In this document: in pieces, positions 10,035 to 18,649 of the stretch
Layout: each line of letters opens with the position of its first letter
Position numbering within the stretch: the first letter of the stretch is position 1
Assembly (NCBI RefSeq): GCF_016803395.1
Contig: NZ_JAEVHL010000004.1
Coordinates: 31,717-95,716 of the forward strand
Origin: Micromonospora tarensis
GTDB lineage: Bacteria > Actinomycetota > Actinomycetes > Mycobacteriales > Micromonosporaceae
DNA: 64,000 nucleotides
Direction of reading: 5' to 3'
Made by a program: the position numbers and the translations under genes
Notes under the pieces: generated by a model
The model's input: only the letters and a program-made list of their open reading frames with translations
Databases searched by the model: none
Told to the model about the DNA's origin: nothing

Positions 10035-10472
10035 ATGGCCTGGGAAGTGCGGGAAGCGCGGGACGAACACGACGTCCGGCGGTGCTGGCCGGTGTTCCGG
10101 GAGTTGCGCGAGAACATCACCGTCGAGGACGACTTCGTCGATCGGTGGAAACGCCAGCGCGACGAGGGATACCGGATCGTCTTCATCGAGCGTGCGGGCG
10201 AGGTGCAGGCCGTGGGGGGATTCCGCATCCTCCACTCGATGGCGTGGGGACGGTTCCTCTACCTGGACGATCTCGCCGCGCTCACCGACCAGCACGGCGC
10301 GGGGCTCGGCACCGCCATCCTCCGGTTCGTGCAGGACGAGGCCCGTCGCGAGGGCTGCGCGGCGGTCCACCTCGACACGGGCTACCAGCGGCACCGGGCG
10401 CACAAGGCGTACCTGCGCAACGGCTTCATCCTCAACACGCACCACCTCGTCTGGGAAGTCGACGGCGCATGA
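10035..10472 (+). CDS. GNAT-family N-acetyltransferase
   Basis: 145 residues. GNAT fold with motif A around HGAGLGTAILRFVQDEA and a C-terminal HRAHKAYLRNGF stretch that usually closes the acetyl-CoA site. The acceptor is unknown. It is embedded in the operon and overlaps the AMP-ligase gene by 4 bp (ATGA). GAGGAG lies just before the ATG. Unrelated at sequence level to the GNAT at 5862 beyond the fold. Confidence 0.87.
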   Translation: MAWEVREARDEHDVRRCWPVFRELRENITVEDDFVDRWKRQRDEGYRIVFIERAGEVQAVGGFRILHSMAWGRFLYLDDLAALTDQHGAGLGTAILRFVQDEARREGCAAVHLDTGYQRHRAHKAYLRNGFILNTHHLVWEVDGA

Positions 10473-11977
10473 GAGCCCTACTGGAGCGGCACGCGGATCT
10501 TGCCCGCCGCAGGCCCGGTGAGCCAGCCATCAACTATCAGCGCGAGCCCCACATCGGTGTCACACTGACCTGGGGCGACCTGTGGAGCCGCGCCGAAGAG
10601 ATCCGGACCGCCCTGGTCCGCGGCGGGGCCCGGGGCGACCGGGTGTCCGCCCTGGTCCTGGCGGATCACCCGGACCTCATTCCCACGCTCCTCGCCCTGT
10701 GGCAGCTGAACAGCCCACCGGTGCTGCTGGACGTCAGGTGGGGCGCCCGGCTGACCGGTTCGGTGCTGGCGCACAGCACGCCGGAGTTCGTGGTGGAGAT
10801 CGAGCCGGCCCTGACCGTGACGCCCACCTCCCCGCCGGGATCGACCGAGCCGCCCCCCGCCGACGCGGCCTTCATCGGCTACACGTCGGGCAGCACGGGC
10901 GATCCGAAGGCCATCGTCTTCACCCACGAGCGACTCCACGCGGGCACCCTGGGCAACGCCTCGGCGTCGACCCGGCTGCGCGGTGAGCCGCCCGCCCGGA
11001 TCGCCCGTTCCATGCGGATGTCCGGCTCCGGGGTGATCAATCTGCACCACACCTGGGCCGCCGTCCTCGGCGCGTGCGTGGTGGTGCTGCCCGAGCTGAC
11101 CGTGTCGACCGCCCGGGACTACTGGTCCCGGCTGGAGTCCCACGGCATCGACCAGATGTTCCTCGTCCCCCAGCTGATCGAGGTCGTGAACCGGTTCGCC
11201 GCCGACCGGGACACCTCCGTTCCGGGTCCGCTCTGCTTCACCGGGAGCGCACCGCTGTCGCCGCGCACCCAGGACCGGTTCCAACGCCGCTTCGGGGTGC
11301 CCCTCTTCAACGCGTACGGGTTGTCCGAGACGATGTCCGCCGCCTTCTTCGGCCAGCTCGGACCGGACGGCCTGGCGACCAACAGCATCGGCGTACCGGA
11401 ACGGGCGACGGCGCGGCTGCGCGGCGCCGACGGCCAGGTCGTGACCGGCCCGGGCACCGGCGAGATCGAGCTGACCGGGGACCAGATCTTCCAGGGCTAC
11501 TACCGGAATCCGAGCGCGACGGCCGAAACGCTGGTGCAGGGGTGGCTGCGGACCGGCGACATCGCCCACCGCGACGCCGACGGGTTCTACCACCTGGTCG
11601 GACGGAGCAAGGACGCCGTGATGAAGGGCAGCTACGCGATCTACCTGAACGAGGTGGAGGAGGCCATCTGCGCCCACCCGGACGTCCTGGAGGCCGCTGC
11701 GGTCGGGGTACGGCTCGCGGACAGCACGGAGGACATCGGATGTCTCGTACGACTCAGCGACGCCGGCACGGCCACCGCCAGCGAGCTGACGGCCTGGCTA
11801 CGGGAGGAGCTCGGTGTGCAACGCGCGCCGTGTCGACTCGTCCTGACCTCCGAACCGCTACCCCGAGGTGGCCAGGACAAGCTGGACCGCCCGGCGGTCA
11901 TCGCGCGCTGGGACGCACTGCCCAATGTGCCACGCAGCCTGCGCGGCTCCTGGGCCGGTGCCGGCAGCCGGAGCTGA
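10469..11977 (+). CDS. Stand-alone AMP-dependent acyl/aryl ligase (ANL superfamily)
   Basis: 502 residues. The ATP-binding loop is YTSGSTGDPK, the A5-like motif is NAYGLSETMS, the hinge region is WLRTGDIAHRD, and a late PRGGQDKLDR carries the catalytic Lys. It lacks the FAAL insertion and looks like a CoA or carrier-protein ligase for a small acid. The operon also encodes a stand-alone ACP (15426) and a thioester-reductase-like SDR (15968), so loading of that ACP is the simplest role (inference). The start ATG at 10469 overlaps the upstream GNAT stop. Confidence 0.87.
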   Translation: MRALLERHADLARRRPGEPAINYQREPHIGVTLTWGDLWSRAEEIRTALVRGGARGDRVSALVLADHPDLIPTLLALWQLNSPPVLLDVRWGARLTGSVLAHSTPEFVVEIEPALTVTPTSPPGSTEPPPADAAFIGYTSGSTGDPKAIVFTHERLHAGTLGNASASTRLRGEPPARIARSMRMSGSGVINLHHTWAAVLGACVVVLPELTVSTARDYWSRLESHGIDQMFLVPQLIEVVNRFAADRDTSVPGPLCFTGSAPLSPRTQDRFQRRFGVPLFNAYGLSETMSAAFFGQLGPDGLATNSIGVPERATARLRGADGQVVTGPGTGEIELTGDQIFQGYYRNPSATAETLVQGWLRTGDIAHRDADGFYHLVGRSKDAVMKGSYAIYLNEVEEAICAHPDVLEAAAVGVRLADSTEDIGCLVRLSDAGTATASELTAWLREELGVQRAPCRLVLTSEPLPRGGQDKLDRPAVIARWDALPNVPRSLRGSWAGAGSRS

Positions 11978-12017
11978 CCACGTTCGCACCCGAGCCACGC
12001 CGCCCTGATGGAGAGCG

Positions 12018-12830
12018 ATGATACTTCGCGTCACACATCTGACGATGGAGGCCGAGCTGAGCCGCGGTCTCGCGCTCGCCGCCGAGCTGGGCTTCCAGCT
12101 CGACTTCGTCGACGAGGTGGCTCTGCCGGCGGCCTTCGAGGGCATCGAAGGGCACGCCCACCGGCTGCCGCTGGCCGTGCTCGCCGCCGCCGACGGGTTA
12201 CGGCTGGAGGTCGTGCGGCACCGCCGCGACACCGGTCGGCCGAGTGCCTACCGAGCCGTCTTCCAGGCTCCGCCGCCCGCCGACGCCACAGTGCTGGCGG
12301 GCAGCTCGGCCGCCGCCGACGTGCTCCGGCTCGCGGGGCTGCTGCGGACGCCCACGTGCGTGTCCCTGCCGGCGGCCGGCGGCGGCGAGGCGTGGTTCGA
12401 CGCGTCGCGGTCCGCCGGTGCGGGACTCGGCGGCCTACTCTGCCCCGTCGGCGACGTACCCGCCGAGGTCGACTTCTGGTCGGCGTTCGCGAAGGCCACC
12501 TGGCGTGGGGTACGAGCCGACGCGGCGTGGGGGTCGATTCCCTCGCCCCGTCCACAGCCCCGATGCGAGCTGGTGTTGACCCGCGGGGCTGACGACACAT
12601 CGCCGTACTCGATGAACGACCTCGGCTTTCCCTCGATCGGCGTCTACAGCACGGCGATCGAGAGCGACTGCGAGCGTGCCCTCGCCGCCGGCGCGAAGCT
12701 CCGGGCGGCCCCCATCGTCACGGAGATCAATGGCAGACGGTTGCGGATGGCGTTGATCGAGTCGCCGGGGGGCGCCCCGATCGAACTGCTCTGCGTGCAC
12801 CGGGACGCCGTGAAGGAGAAGCTCGGATGA
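12018..12830 (+). CDS. VOC/glyoxalase-fold protein
   Basis: 270 residues. A two-repeat vicinal-oxygen-chelate type protein. The C-terminal half has the typical PSIGVYSTAIESDCERALAA (beta-alpha) and the PGGAPIELLCV ending of this superfamily. Members bind a divalent metal and act as isomerases, dioxygenases, lyases or binding proteins, so no reaction can be given. A GGAGAG site precedes the ATG, and it overlaps the HpcH/HpaI aldolase by 4 bp, which suggests consecutive or joint steps. Confidence 0.7.
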   Translation: MILRVTHLTMEAELSRGLALAAELGFQLDFVDEVALPAAFEGIEGHAHRLPLAVLAAADGLRLEVVRHRRDTGRPSAYRAVFQAPPPADATVLAGSSAAADVLRLAGLLRTPTCVSLPAAGGGEAWFDASRSAGAGLGGLLCPVGDVPAEVDFWSAFAKATWRGVRADAAWGSIPSPRPQPRCELVLTRGADDTSPYSMNDLGFPSIGVYSTAIESDCERALAAGAKLRAAPIVTEINGRRLRMALIESPGGAPIELLCVHRDAVKEKLG

Positions 12831-13615
12831 CCGACACCGCTGACAACTCCCCGCTGCTGAGGTTCGGCAACCGCCTGCGGTCCAAGATGGCCGCCGGCCC
12901 GACCTACGGGCTCTTCCTGGTCAGCGGAAACGCCACGCTGGCGGAGGCGGCGGCGTACACCGGCGCCGACTGGGCCATCATCGACATGGAGGCGGCGGCG
13001 ATGACCAAGGTCGACGCGCTGCACCAGGCGCAGGCGTTGACCGGCACGGAGGCGGCCGCCCTGATCCGGGTGCCGAGCCTCGACCGGCACCAGATCGAGT
13101 ACGCACTCGACCTCGGCGTGGCGGGCGTGATGGTGCCGAAGGTCGAGCAGGCCGGCGATGCGGAGCTTGCGGCGCAGTCCTGCCGATATCCGCCCGACGG
13201 CCACCGGGGCGTCAACCCGATTCGGGCGAGCGCCTACTACCAGGGTTCCCAGCAGTACTTTCGATCCGCCAACCGCGAGGTGCTCTGCATCGTGCAGATC
13301 GAGAGCCGGGAGGCGCTCCGCAACGTCGACAAGATCGCCCAGACCGTCGGCGTCGACATGCTGTTCATTGGCGCCGGCGATCTCGCGATGGATCTCGGCC
13401 AACCGGGCGATCCCACCGGGCCGGCCTTCGATTCGGCACGCCAGGCCGTCCTGGCGGCCTGCGAGGCCGCGGGCAAGACCGCTGGCATCTTCGCGCAGAG
13501 CCCGAAGCTGGCCCGGACGTACGCCAAGGAGGGCTTCCGGTTCATCTGCGTCGGCAACGAGGTCGGCTTCTTCGTGCAGTCCGCGGCGTCGACCGTGAAC
13601 ATGCTGCGCAGGTAG
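12827..13615 (+). CDS. HpcH/HpaI-type (class II) aldolase
   Basis: 262 residues, normal family length. Characteristic stretches are DMEAAAMTK, GVMVPKVEQA, IVQIESREAL with the metal-binding Glu, and LFIGAGDLAMDLG with the metal-binding Asp. The family makes or breaks C-C bonds between pyruvate-like donors and aldehydes. Here it is coupled to the VOC gene upstream (ATGA overlap) and lies 33 bp before the cupin gene. In a biosynthetic operon with a beta-hydroxyacid dehydrogenase it may build a branched or hydroxylated precursor (inference). Confidence 0.88.
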   Translation: MTDTADNSPLLRFGNRLRSKMAAGPTYGLFLVSGNATLAEAAAYTGADWAIIDMEAAAMTKVDALHQAQALTGTEAAALIRVPSLDRHQIEYALDLGVAGVMVPKVEQAGDAELAAQSCRYPPDGHRGVNPIRASAYYQGSQQYFRSANREVLCIVQIESREALRNVDKIAQTVGVDMLFIGAGDLAMDLGQPGDPTGPAFDSARQAVLAACEAAGKTAGIFAQSPKLARTYAKEGFRFICVGNEVGFFVQSAASTVNMLRR

Positions 13616-13648
13616 GGCGGCGGCGAACCAACGCGCAAGGAGGGTGTG

Positions 13649-14419
13649 GTGAGTCAGGTCCAGATGGTCGATCGCGAGCAGGCGAAGTCGAGGCGGGTCA
13701 TCTCCGAAGGAAAGATCAGGAAGGTCGTCGACTACTTCGGCGGCGCCGCTGCGGCCGGCGGTGCCCAGGCATACCTGGTGGAGCAGAAGAACTACGTCAC
13801 TCGCGCCCACTTCCACCCCACCGACCAGTTCCAGATCCTGCTCGGCGCCGAGGGATCGCTGTTCGGCCGGCGGCCGGTCAGCGCGCTGGAAGTGCACTAT
13901 GCCGACGCCTACACCGTCTATGGGCCACTGGTCGGCGGAGATCCGCCGCTGCGCTACTTCACGCTGCGGGCGACGCCGACCGACGTCACCGAGTACATGC
14001 CCGAGGCGCGGGAGCGGCGGCGGGAACGCGGCGGTCGAAGCCTGTCCCGTCGGCTCGAGCCGACCGCCCGCGTGGCGCTGGGGCAGGCGGTGTACTCGCC
14101 GCTGCTCGACGACGACGGCCACCTCGGCATCGCCGAGATCAACGCGGGTGCCGACGCGACGGTGTCAGTTCCCGCCAGCGGTCCGGTAGGGCAGTTCGTC
14201 TTCGTCGTCGAGGGCACCCTCCGGTGGCGGGACGGCTCGTACGGGCCGGAGTCGGTCGGGTGGCAGCCGGCCGGCGAGCCCGGGTTCACCGGGACAGCGG
14301 GGCCGGCGGGCGCCAGGTTGCTGACGCTGAGGTTCCGGGACCGCGCCGGTGCCGAGACACCAGACGACGGCCGGGACGGTCCTTCGGCCGGGCTCGCGGA
14401 AGGACGAGCGGATGACTAA
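13649..14419 (+). CDS. Bicupin-like protein
   Basis: About 256 residues with two cupin-like halves. The first has RAHFHPTDQFQILLGAEG, which resembles cupin motif 1 with His and Glu/Gln ligands. The second has GPVGQFVFVVEGTLRW but lacks the His pair, so it is probably non-catalytic. Possible roles are a small metalloenzyme (isomerase, dioxygenase) or a binding protein. The GTG at 13649 is chosen because AAGGAGG ends 5 bp before it; GTG 13646 is an alternative. It overlaps the downstream hydrolase by 8 bp. Confidence 0.6.
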   Translation: MSQVQMVDREQAKSRRVISEGKIRKVVDYFGGAAAAGGAQAYLVEQKNYVTRAHFHPTDQFQILLGAEGSLFGRRPVSALEVHYADAYTVYGPLVGGDPPLRYFTLRATPTDVTEYMPEARERRRERGGRSLSRRLEPTARVALGQAVYSPLLDDDGHLGIAEINAGADATVSVPASGPVGQFVFVVEGTLRWRDGSYGPESVGWQPAGEPGFTGTAGPAGARLLTLRFRDRAGAETPDDGRDGPSAGLAEGRADD

Positions 14420-15371
14420 CGCCACGCTCACCGAGGGCCTTCACCCTGACCTCCGCCGAGCCGCGCGGCTCTACCGCCTGGTGGACCACGCGGATCCGCT
14501 GTCGGTACGCCGAGAGTCAGCCCGCCGGATCCGGGTGGCCAGGGCAGCGGGCCTGTGGGCCGGCGAGGACGCCGAGGTGAACGTCCGGGACCTGCGCATA
14601 CCGGGCGGCCCCGGGTACGACGTGGGCGTACGGATCTATCTGCCGACGGCCGGGCAGGCACCGCATCCGGTGGTGATGTTCATGCACGGCGGCGCCTTCA
14701 TCTCCGGTGATCTCGACTTCGAGCATCCCCGCTGCCTGGAGATGTGCCGCGAGGCGCGGGTGGCGGTGGTGTCCGTCGACTACCGGCTCGCGCCCGAGCA
14801 CCCCTATCCCGCGGCCCTGGACGACTGCCTGCTGGTCTACGAGTGGCTGTGCCGAGGGGAGGCGTCGGGGATCGATCCGGCCAGGATCGCCGTGGCCGGG
14901 TCCAGCGCCGGGGGTGCCCTCGCCGCCGCGCTCTGCCTTCGGGCCCGCGACGCGGGGCTGCCCCCGCCGAGGCTGCAACTGCTCCTGTATCCGGTCCTGG
15001 ACGATCGGCTACGGACGCCCTCGATGCTCGCCTGCACCGACACTCCCGCCTGGAACCTCGCGAACTGCCGGCACATGTGGCACCACTATCTCGGGCCGGT
15101 CGGGCAACGACGCCAGGTCTCCGCCGAGGCCGCTCCGGCCCGGGCCACCGACCTTGCCGGGCTCCCCCCGGCGTACGTCATGGCCGTCGAGTACGACCCG
15201 CTGCGCGACGAGGGCGTCGAGTACGCCCAACGGCTCACCGCCGCCGGCGTCCCGACCGAGCTGCACCAGTTCCCCGGCACCTTCCACGGCTTCGACACCC
15301 TGGCGGCCGCGCCCGTGTCGCTACGGGCCCGCCGCGAGCACAACGAGGTCCTGCGGGATGCCCTGAGATGA
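14412..15371 (+). CDS. Alpha/beta hydrolase, hormone-sensitive lipase type
   Basis: 319 residues. The oxyanion motif HGGAF, nucleophile elbow GSSAGG, acid VEYDPLRDEG and late catalytic His FHGF identify the HSL family of esterases. It may cleave an acyl or ester group or off-load the stand-alone ACP (inference). The ATG at 14412 overlaps the cupin stop. A 142-bp internal piece (14617-14758, covering the oxyanion loop) occurs again in perfect inverted copy at 49023-49164, between two broken defence genes. Confidence 0.9.
   Translation: MTNATLTEGLHPDLRRAARLYRLVDHADPLSVRRESARRIRVARAAGLWAGEDAEVNVRDLRIPGGPGYDVGVRIYLPTAGQAPHPVVMFMHGGAFISGDLDFEHPRCLEMCREARVAVVSVDYRLAPEHPYPAALDDCLLVYEWLCRGEASGIDPARIAVAGSSAGGALAAALCLRARDAGLPPPRLQLLLYPVLDDRLRTPSMLACTDTPAWNLANCRHMWHHYLGPVGQRRQVSAEAAPARATDLAGLPPAYVMAVEYDPLRDEGVEYAQRLTAAGVPTELHQFPGTFHGFDTLAAAPVSLRARREHNEVLRDALR
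14617..14758 (+). repeat. 142-bp repeat, copy 1 (inside alpha/beta hydrolase gene)
   Basis: This piece is identical base for base with the reverse complement of 49023-49164. Identity starts at ACGACGTGGGC and ends at GAGGCGCG; the flanking bases differ. Here the piece is in frame in an intact gene, so this is the source copy. Confidence 0.93.
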
Positions 15372-15425
15372 GACCCCAGCTCGTATGTCGTCGAGACGTC
15401 GGCGACCCGACCCGAAGGAAGAGAC

Positions 15426-15689
15426 GTGTCCTCCGAAGCTGAGTTCATAACGGCCGCGCTCCAGTTCCTCGACGAGATCGGCGCGGACACCTCCGAGGTG
15501 GAGGCCGACACCCACCTGTTCGACAGCAACGTGCTCGACTCGCTCGGGACGCTCGCCTTCCTCGACTTCCTCGAGCAGCAGCGCGGCAGCGACATCGACC
15601 TGGACCAACTCGACATGGATGAGATCGCCACGCTCCGCCGGGCGTACCGGTTCACCGGCGGCTACGAGCCGTCCGGCGTCGCACAGTAG
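15426..15689 (+). CDS. Stand-alone acyl carrier protein
   Basis: 87 residues, acidic, carrier-protein size. The phosphopantetheine attachment site is DSNVLDSLGTLAFLDFL. The GTG start follows GAAGGAAG. Within the operon its likely loader is the AMP ligase at 10469, and the SDR reductase at 15968 or the hydrolase at 14412 could release its cargo (inference). Confidence 0.9.
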   Translation: MSSEAEFITAALQFLDEIGADTSEVEADTHLFDSNVLDSLGTLAFLDFLEQQRGSDIDLDQLDMDEIATLRRAYRFTGGYEPSGVAQ

Positions 15690-15720
15690 TTGACCGCACG
15701 ATTTCCAGAGGAGACAGCCA

Positions 15721-15954
15721 ATGCGGATGTGGATCGACCAGTCGAAGTGCCAGAACAGCGGCCTGTGCGAGGAGGAGGCTCCCGAACTGTTCGCGGTGGG
15801 CGGCGACTTCCTCGCCTACGTGCGCGAGGGTGACGAGGTCCTCGACCAGCCCGGCGGCGAGGCGAGCCAGGCCGAGGTGCCCGATCACCTGGTGGGCCTC
15901 GCCGAGGACTGCGCGCGCGCCTGCCCGGCCAGCTGCATCCACCTGGTCGGCTAG
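15721..15954 (+). CDS. Ferredoxin ([3Fe-4S] or [4Fe-4S] type)
   Basis: 77 residues. Cluster-binding cysteines read KCQNSGLC near the N-terminus and DCARACPASC near the C-terminus, the usual pattern of actinomycete P450-partner ferredoxins. It most likely passes electrons to the P450 encoded at 7754 in the same operon. GAGGAGA lies before the ATG. Confidence 0.93.
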   Translation: MRMWIDQSKCQNSGLCEEEAPELFAVGGDFLAYVREGDEVLDQPGGEASQAEVPDHLVGLAEDCARACPASCIHLVG

Positions 15955-15967
15955 CCGTGGGTCGCCG

Positions 15968-17062
15968 GTGGCCGATCGCCGCTGGCGGGCGCCGGTGAGC
16001 CCCGCCCCGCCACTGTCGCTGGTCACGGGAGCAACCGGGTTCCTCGGCTCGGCGATCGTGGCGCGGCTGCTCCGCCAGGGCCACTCGATCCGCTGCGTCG
16101 TCCGGGGGGAGACGGACGGCGACCGGGTCGGCCGGCTACGGGCCGCCCTGGGCGACCAGGTCGACGAGTGGTCCCGGATCGAGGTGGTCCCGGGCGACCT
16201 GTCGAGGAGCCGCTTGGGGCTGTCGGAGGCGGACTTCCGGTCTCTGGGTCGGGGTGTCAGCCACGTCGTCCACTGCGGTGCCCGGGTGAACATGACGCTG
16301 CCCTACGAGCCGCTGTACGACACGAACGTCCGGGCCACCGAGGATCTGCTCGACCTCGCGGCGGCGCTCCCGGCCTCGTTCGGCTACGTGGGCAGCCTCG
16401 CCGCGGTGGCCCGGGGCGTCGCGACCGAACCGTTCGAGCTGCTCGCCCCGGTGTCCGGCGGGTACGCGCAGAGCAAGTGGTCGGCGGACCGGCTGGTCAG
16501 CGTCGCCCACCAGGAGGGTCGGCTGGGCGCGGTCATCTTCCGGCCCGGCCGGGTCACCGCGGATTCCCGCACCGCCCGAGGCAACCCGGACGACCTGCTG
16601 GAGATGCTGGTCCGTAGTTGTGTGCGGCTGACGGCGGCGCCCATCCTGCGGACCCGGGTACGACTCAGTCCGGTCGACTGGGTCAGCGAACTCATCGTGG
16701 CGCTGTCCGGGGCGCCGGTGAGCCATGGGCGCGCGTACCACCTGATCTCGGCCGAGACACTGCCCTGGACCGGCGTGGTGGCGGCCCTGCGCCGCGCCGG
16801 TCACCCCCTGACCGAACTGCCCTACCCGCAGTGGCGGGCGCTGGCCATCGCGCACAGCGGCGAGGATCCCGACGTGGCGAGGCTGGCCAGTGCGCTACCG
16901 CCGACCGAACTCACGCTCGACGACCGGAGCCTGCCCGGCCCGATCAACGCGCGGCGGACGCTGGGCGGGCGGTTTCCGGGGCTGCCGCCCGCGGAAAGCC
17001 TGCTCGACGGGACGATAGCGGCCTGGCAGGCCACCGGCAGGCTCCCCACGCCGCTGCCGTGA
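15968..17062 (+). CDS. NAD(P)-dependent extended SDR, thioester-reductase-like
   Basis: About 364 residues. The nucleotide-binding loop is VTGATGFLGSAIVARLL, and an active-site YAQSK pair fits the YxxxK of extended SDRs; HCGARVNM resembles thioester-reductase domains of NRPS and carboxylic-acid reductases. It is the last gene of the rightward operon and may reduce an ACP-bound acid to aldehyde or alcohol, or act as a sugar-type epimerase/dehydrogenase. GTG 15968 or GTG 15995 could start it; neither has a good ribosome site, so coupling to the ferredoxin gene is likely. Confidence 0.78.
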   Translation: MADRRWRAPVSPAPPLSLVTGATGFLGSAIVARLLRQGHSIRCVVRGETDGDRVGRLRAALGDQVDEWSRIEVVPGDLSRSRLGLSEADFRSLGRGVSHVVHCGARVNMTLPYEPLYDTNVRATEDLLDLAAALPASFGYVGSLAAVARGVATEPFELLAPVSGGYAQSKWSADRLVSVAHQEGRLGAVIFRPGRVTADSRTARGNPDDLLEMLVRSCVRLTAAPILRTRVRLSPVDWVSELIVALSGAPVSHGRAYHLISAETLPWTGVVAALRRAGHPLTELPYPQWRALAIAHSGEDPDVARLASALPPTELTLDDRSLPGPINARRTLGGRFPGLPPAESLLDGTIAAWQATGRLPTPLP

Positions 17063-17086
17063 GGACCAGCAACGCCGGCACGGTGC

Positions 17087-17587
17087 TCAGGCTCTCGGCC
17101 GCCGCTGGATGCGGGAGAGGCCGCGTTGCAGTCGCCAGGTGAAGGCGCGGATGTCAACTCCCGCGGCAACGAGGTCGGTCACCGAGTAGTGCGGCAGCTC
17201 GTCGAGCCGGTGGATCCAGCCGAGGCTCGCGCAGGTACGGGCGTACCGGTCGGTGACCGCCGCCGGCTCGGTGGCCGTACCGCCGTCCGGGAAGGGCGAG
17301 AAGACGTACGCCTCAGGATGCCGGTCGATGCCGAGGATGGCGGCTTGTGCGGCGCAGTGGGCCAGGTAGGCGCGCAGCAGCGGGACGGTGCGTGGGTCGA
17401 GCGCGACCGGGTGCCGCCGGATCGTGAGCGTACCGGCGTCAAGGTCGACATGGGTCCAGCGCAGGTCGCACAGCTGCGCGGGGCCGGCTCCGGTGGTGAG
17501 GGCGAGCCAGACGAACAGTCCCCAGCCGGGGTCGTTCGACGCCTCCGTGACGATGGCCGCGGCCTGCTGGTGGGTGGGGGACGGCAT
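17087..17587 (-). CDS. Tyrosine-recombinase-like protein without catalytic residues
   Basis: About 166 residues resembling the catalytic half of phage integrases. The helix where Arg I should lie reads TTGAGPAQLCDLRW, so the Arg is missing. The HxxR region reads PHYSVTDLVAAGVDIR without the second Arg, and no C-terminal Tyr follows. It is therefore probably inactive: a relic, or a recombinase-fold protein with another role. ATG 17587 was chosen; the frame is open to 17701. It sits tail to tail with the left operon, where the two halves of the cluster meet. Confidence 0.5.
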   Translation of the reverse strand: MPSPTHQQAAAIVTEASNDPGWGLFVWLALTTGAGPAQLCDLRWTHVDLDAGTLTIRRHPVALDPRTVPLLRAYLAHCAAQAAILGIDRHPEAYVFSPFPDGGTATEPAAVTDRYARTCASLGWIHRLDELPHYSVTDLVAAGVDIRAFTWRLQRGLSRIQRRPRA

Positions 17588-17746
17588 AGAGGCAATGTAG
17601 GCAGTGTGCGGCCCCGTTGAGGACACACCGCCGTGCGCACCTTGGCGCGCTACATCGTCCACACCGAGAGGGCTTGGCCGAACCGCAGGCGTTCGCGACA
17701 TTTGTTCTCACTGCGGTTTCCGGATCAGACGAACGGGGCGAGCGTC

Positions 17747-18634
17747 ATGGCATTGCGGAACGAGCCGGGGGCCGTGGCGCCGGCCACTGACGTCATCGTG
17801 CTCCCCGGGGCCAGGTCGGCCCAGGGGATAGCCAGCGGAGCCGGTGACACCTTCTACTGCGGTGATCTGTTCCTCGGCCACATCTACCGGGGAGATCTTC
17901 GGCGCCGTACCGCCGAGTTGTTCATCGAGGTCCCGGCCGGGCGGCTGTCGATGGGGATGTGGGCCGATCTTCGGCACGGGTTGCTGTTCGTCGGCGGCGC
18001 TCTGGGGTGGGCGTACGTCTACGACCTGGATACCGGTGCGACGGTTGCCACCTACCAGCTCGGTACCGTGGGCGATCTGGCCACCACGGTCGTCAACAAG
18101 GTCTTCGTCGCCGAGCGGGGTGCCTATTTCAGCGACTCCTCCAGCGCCGTCATCTATTTCGTGCCGATCGGCCCGGCCGGCGAGCTCGGACCGGCCAGCA
18201 CGATCCCGGTGACCGGACCGGCGGCGGAGATCACTGGCGAGTTCAACCTGAACGGGATCATCGCGGCCGAGGCCGGAGAGCCGTTGATCATGTCGCACAC
18301 GTCGAACGGCCGGCTCTACACCGTCGACCCGGCGACCGGTGCCAGCCGGCTGATCGAAGGCGTCGATGTGCCCGTGGCTGATGGCCTGGTGCTGGAGGGC
18401 AACCACCTGTGGGTGGTGCAGAACCGGATCCACCAGGTGTCCCGGGTGCGGCTGAGCCCCGACCTGTCCAGTGGGGTGGTCGAGGCGGTCATCACCCACG
18501 ACGCCTTCCAGTTCCCGGCGACCGCCGCCCTCTTCGACGACTGCCTGGCGGTGCTCAACGCGAAGTCGGACACGGCGGAGACCGGAGACCCGCCGACGGC
18601 CGACGAGTACGAGGTCGTCATCGTCGAACGCTGA
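17747..18634 (+). CDS. SMP-30/gluconolactonase-like beta-propeller protein
   Basis: About 295 residues made of repeated beta-blade segments such as GWAYVYDLDTGATVATYQLG and GRLYTVDPATGASRLIEG, typical of SMP-30/NHL-like six-bladed propellers. Family members are lactonases, strictosidine-synthase-like enzymes or binding proteins. No signal peptide is seen from ATG 17747, so it is probably cytoplasmic. The role is unknown; sitting between the two biosynthetic operons it may be a tailoring enzyme. It converges on the ACP gene at 18645 with only 10 bp between the stops. Confidence 0.65.
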   Translation: MALRNEPGAVAPATDVIVLPGARSAQGIASGAGDTFYCGDLFLGHIYRGDLRRRTAELFIEVPAGRLSMGMWADLRHGLLFVGGALGWAYVYDLDTGATVATYQLGTVGDLATTVVNKVFVAERGAYFSDSSSAVIYFVPIGPAGELGPASTIPVTGPAAEITGEFNLNGIIAAEAGEPLIMSHTSNGRLYTVDPATGASRLIEGVDVPVADGLVLEGNHLWVVQNRIHQVSRVRLSPDLSSGVVEAVITHDAFQFPATAALFDDCLAVLNAKSDTAETGDPPTADEYEVVIVER

Positions 18635-18649
18635 GCGGTGCGGCTCAGC
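18630..18649. terminator. Small hairpin between convergent genes
   Basis: GCTGAGC and GCTCAGC form a 7-bp perfect stem with a 6-bp loop, overlapping the two convergent stop codons. There is no T-run, so termination is only plausible. Confidence 0.35.
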
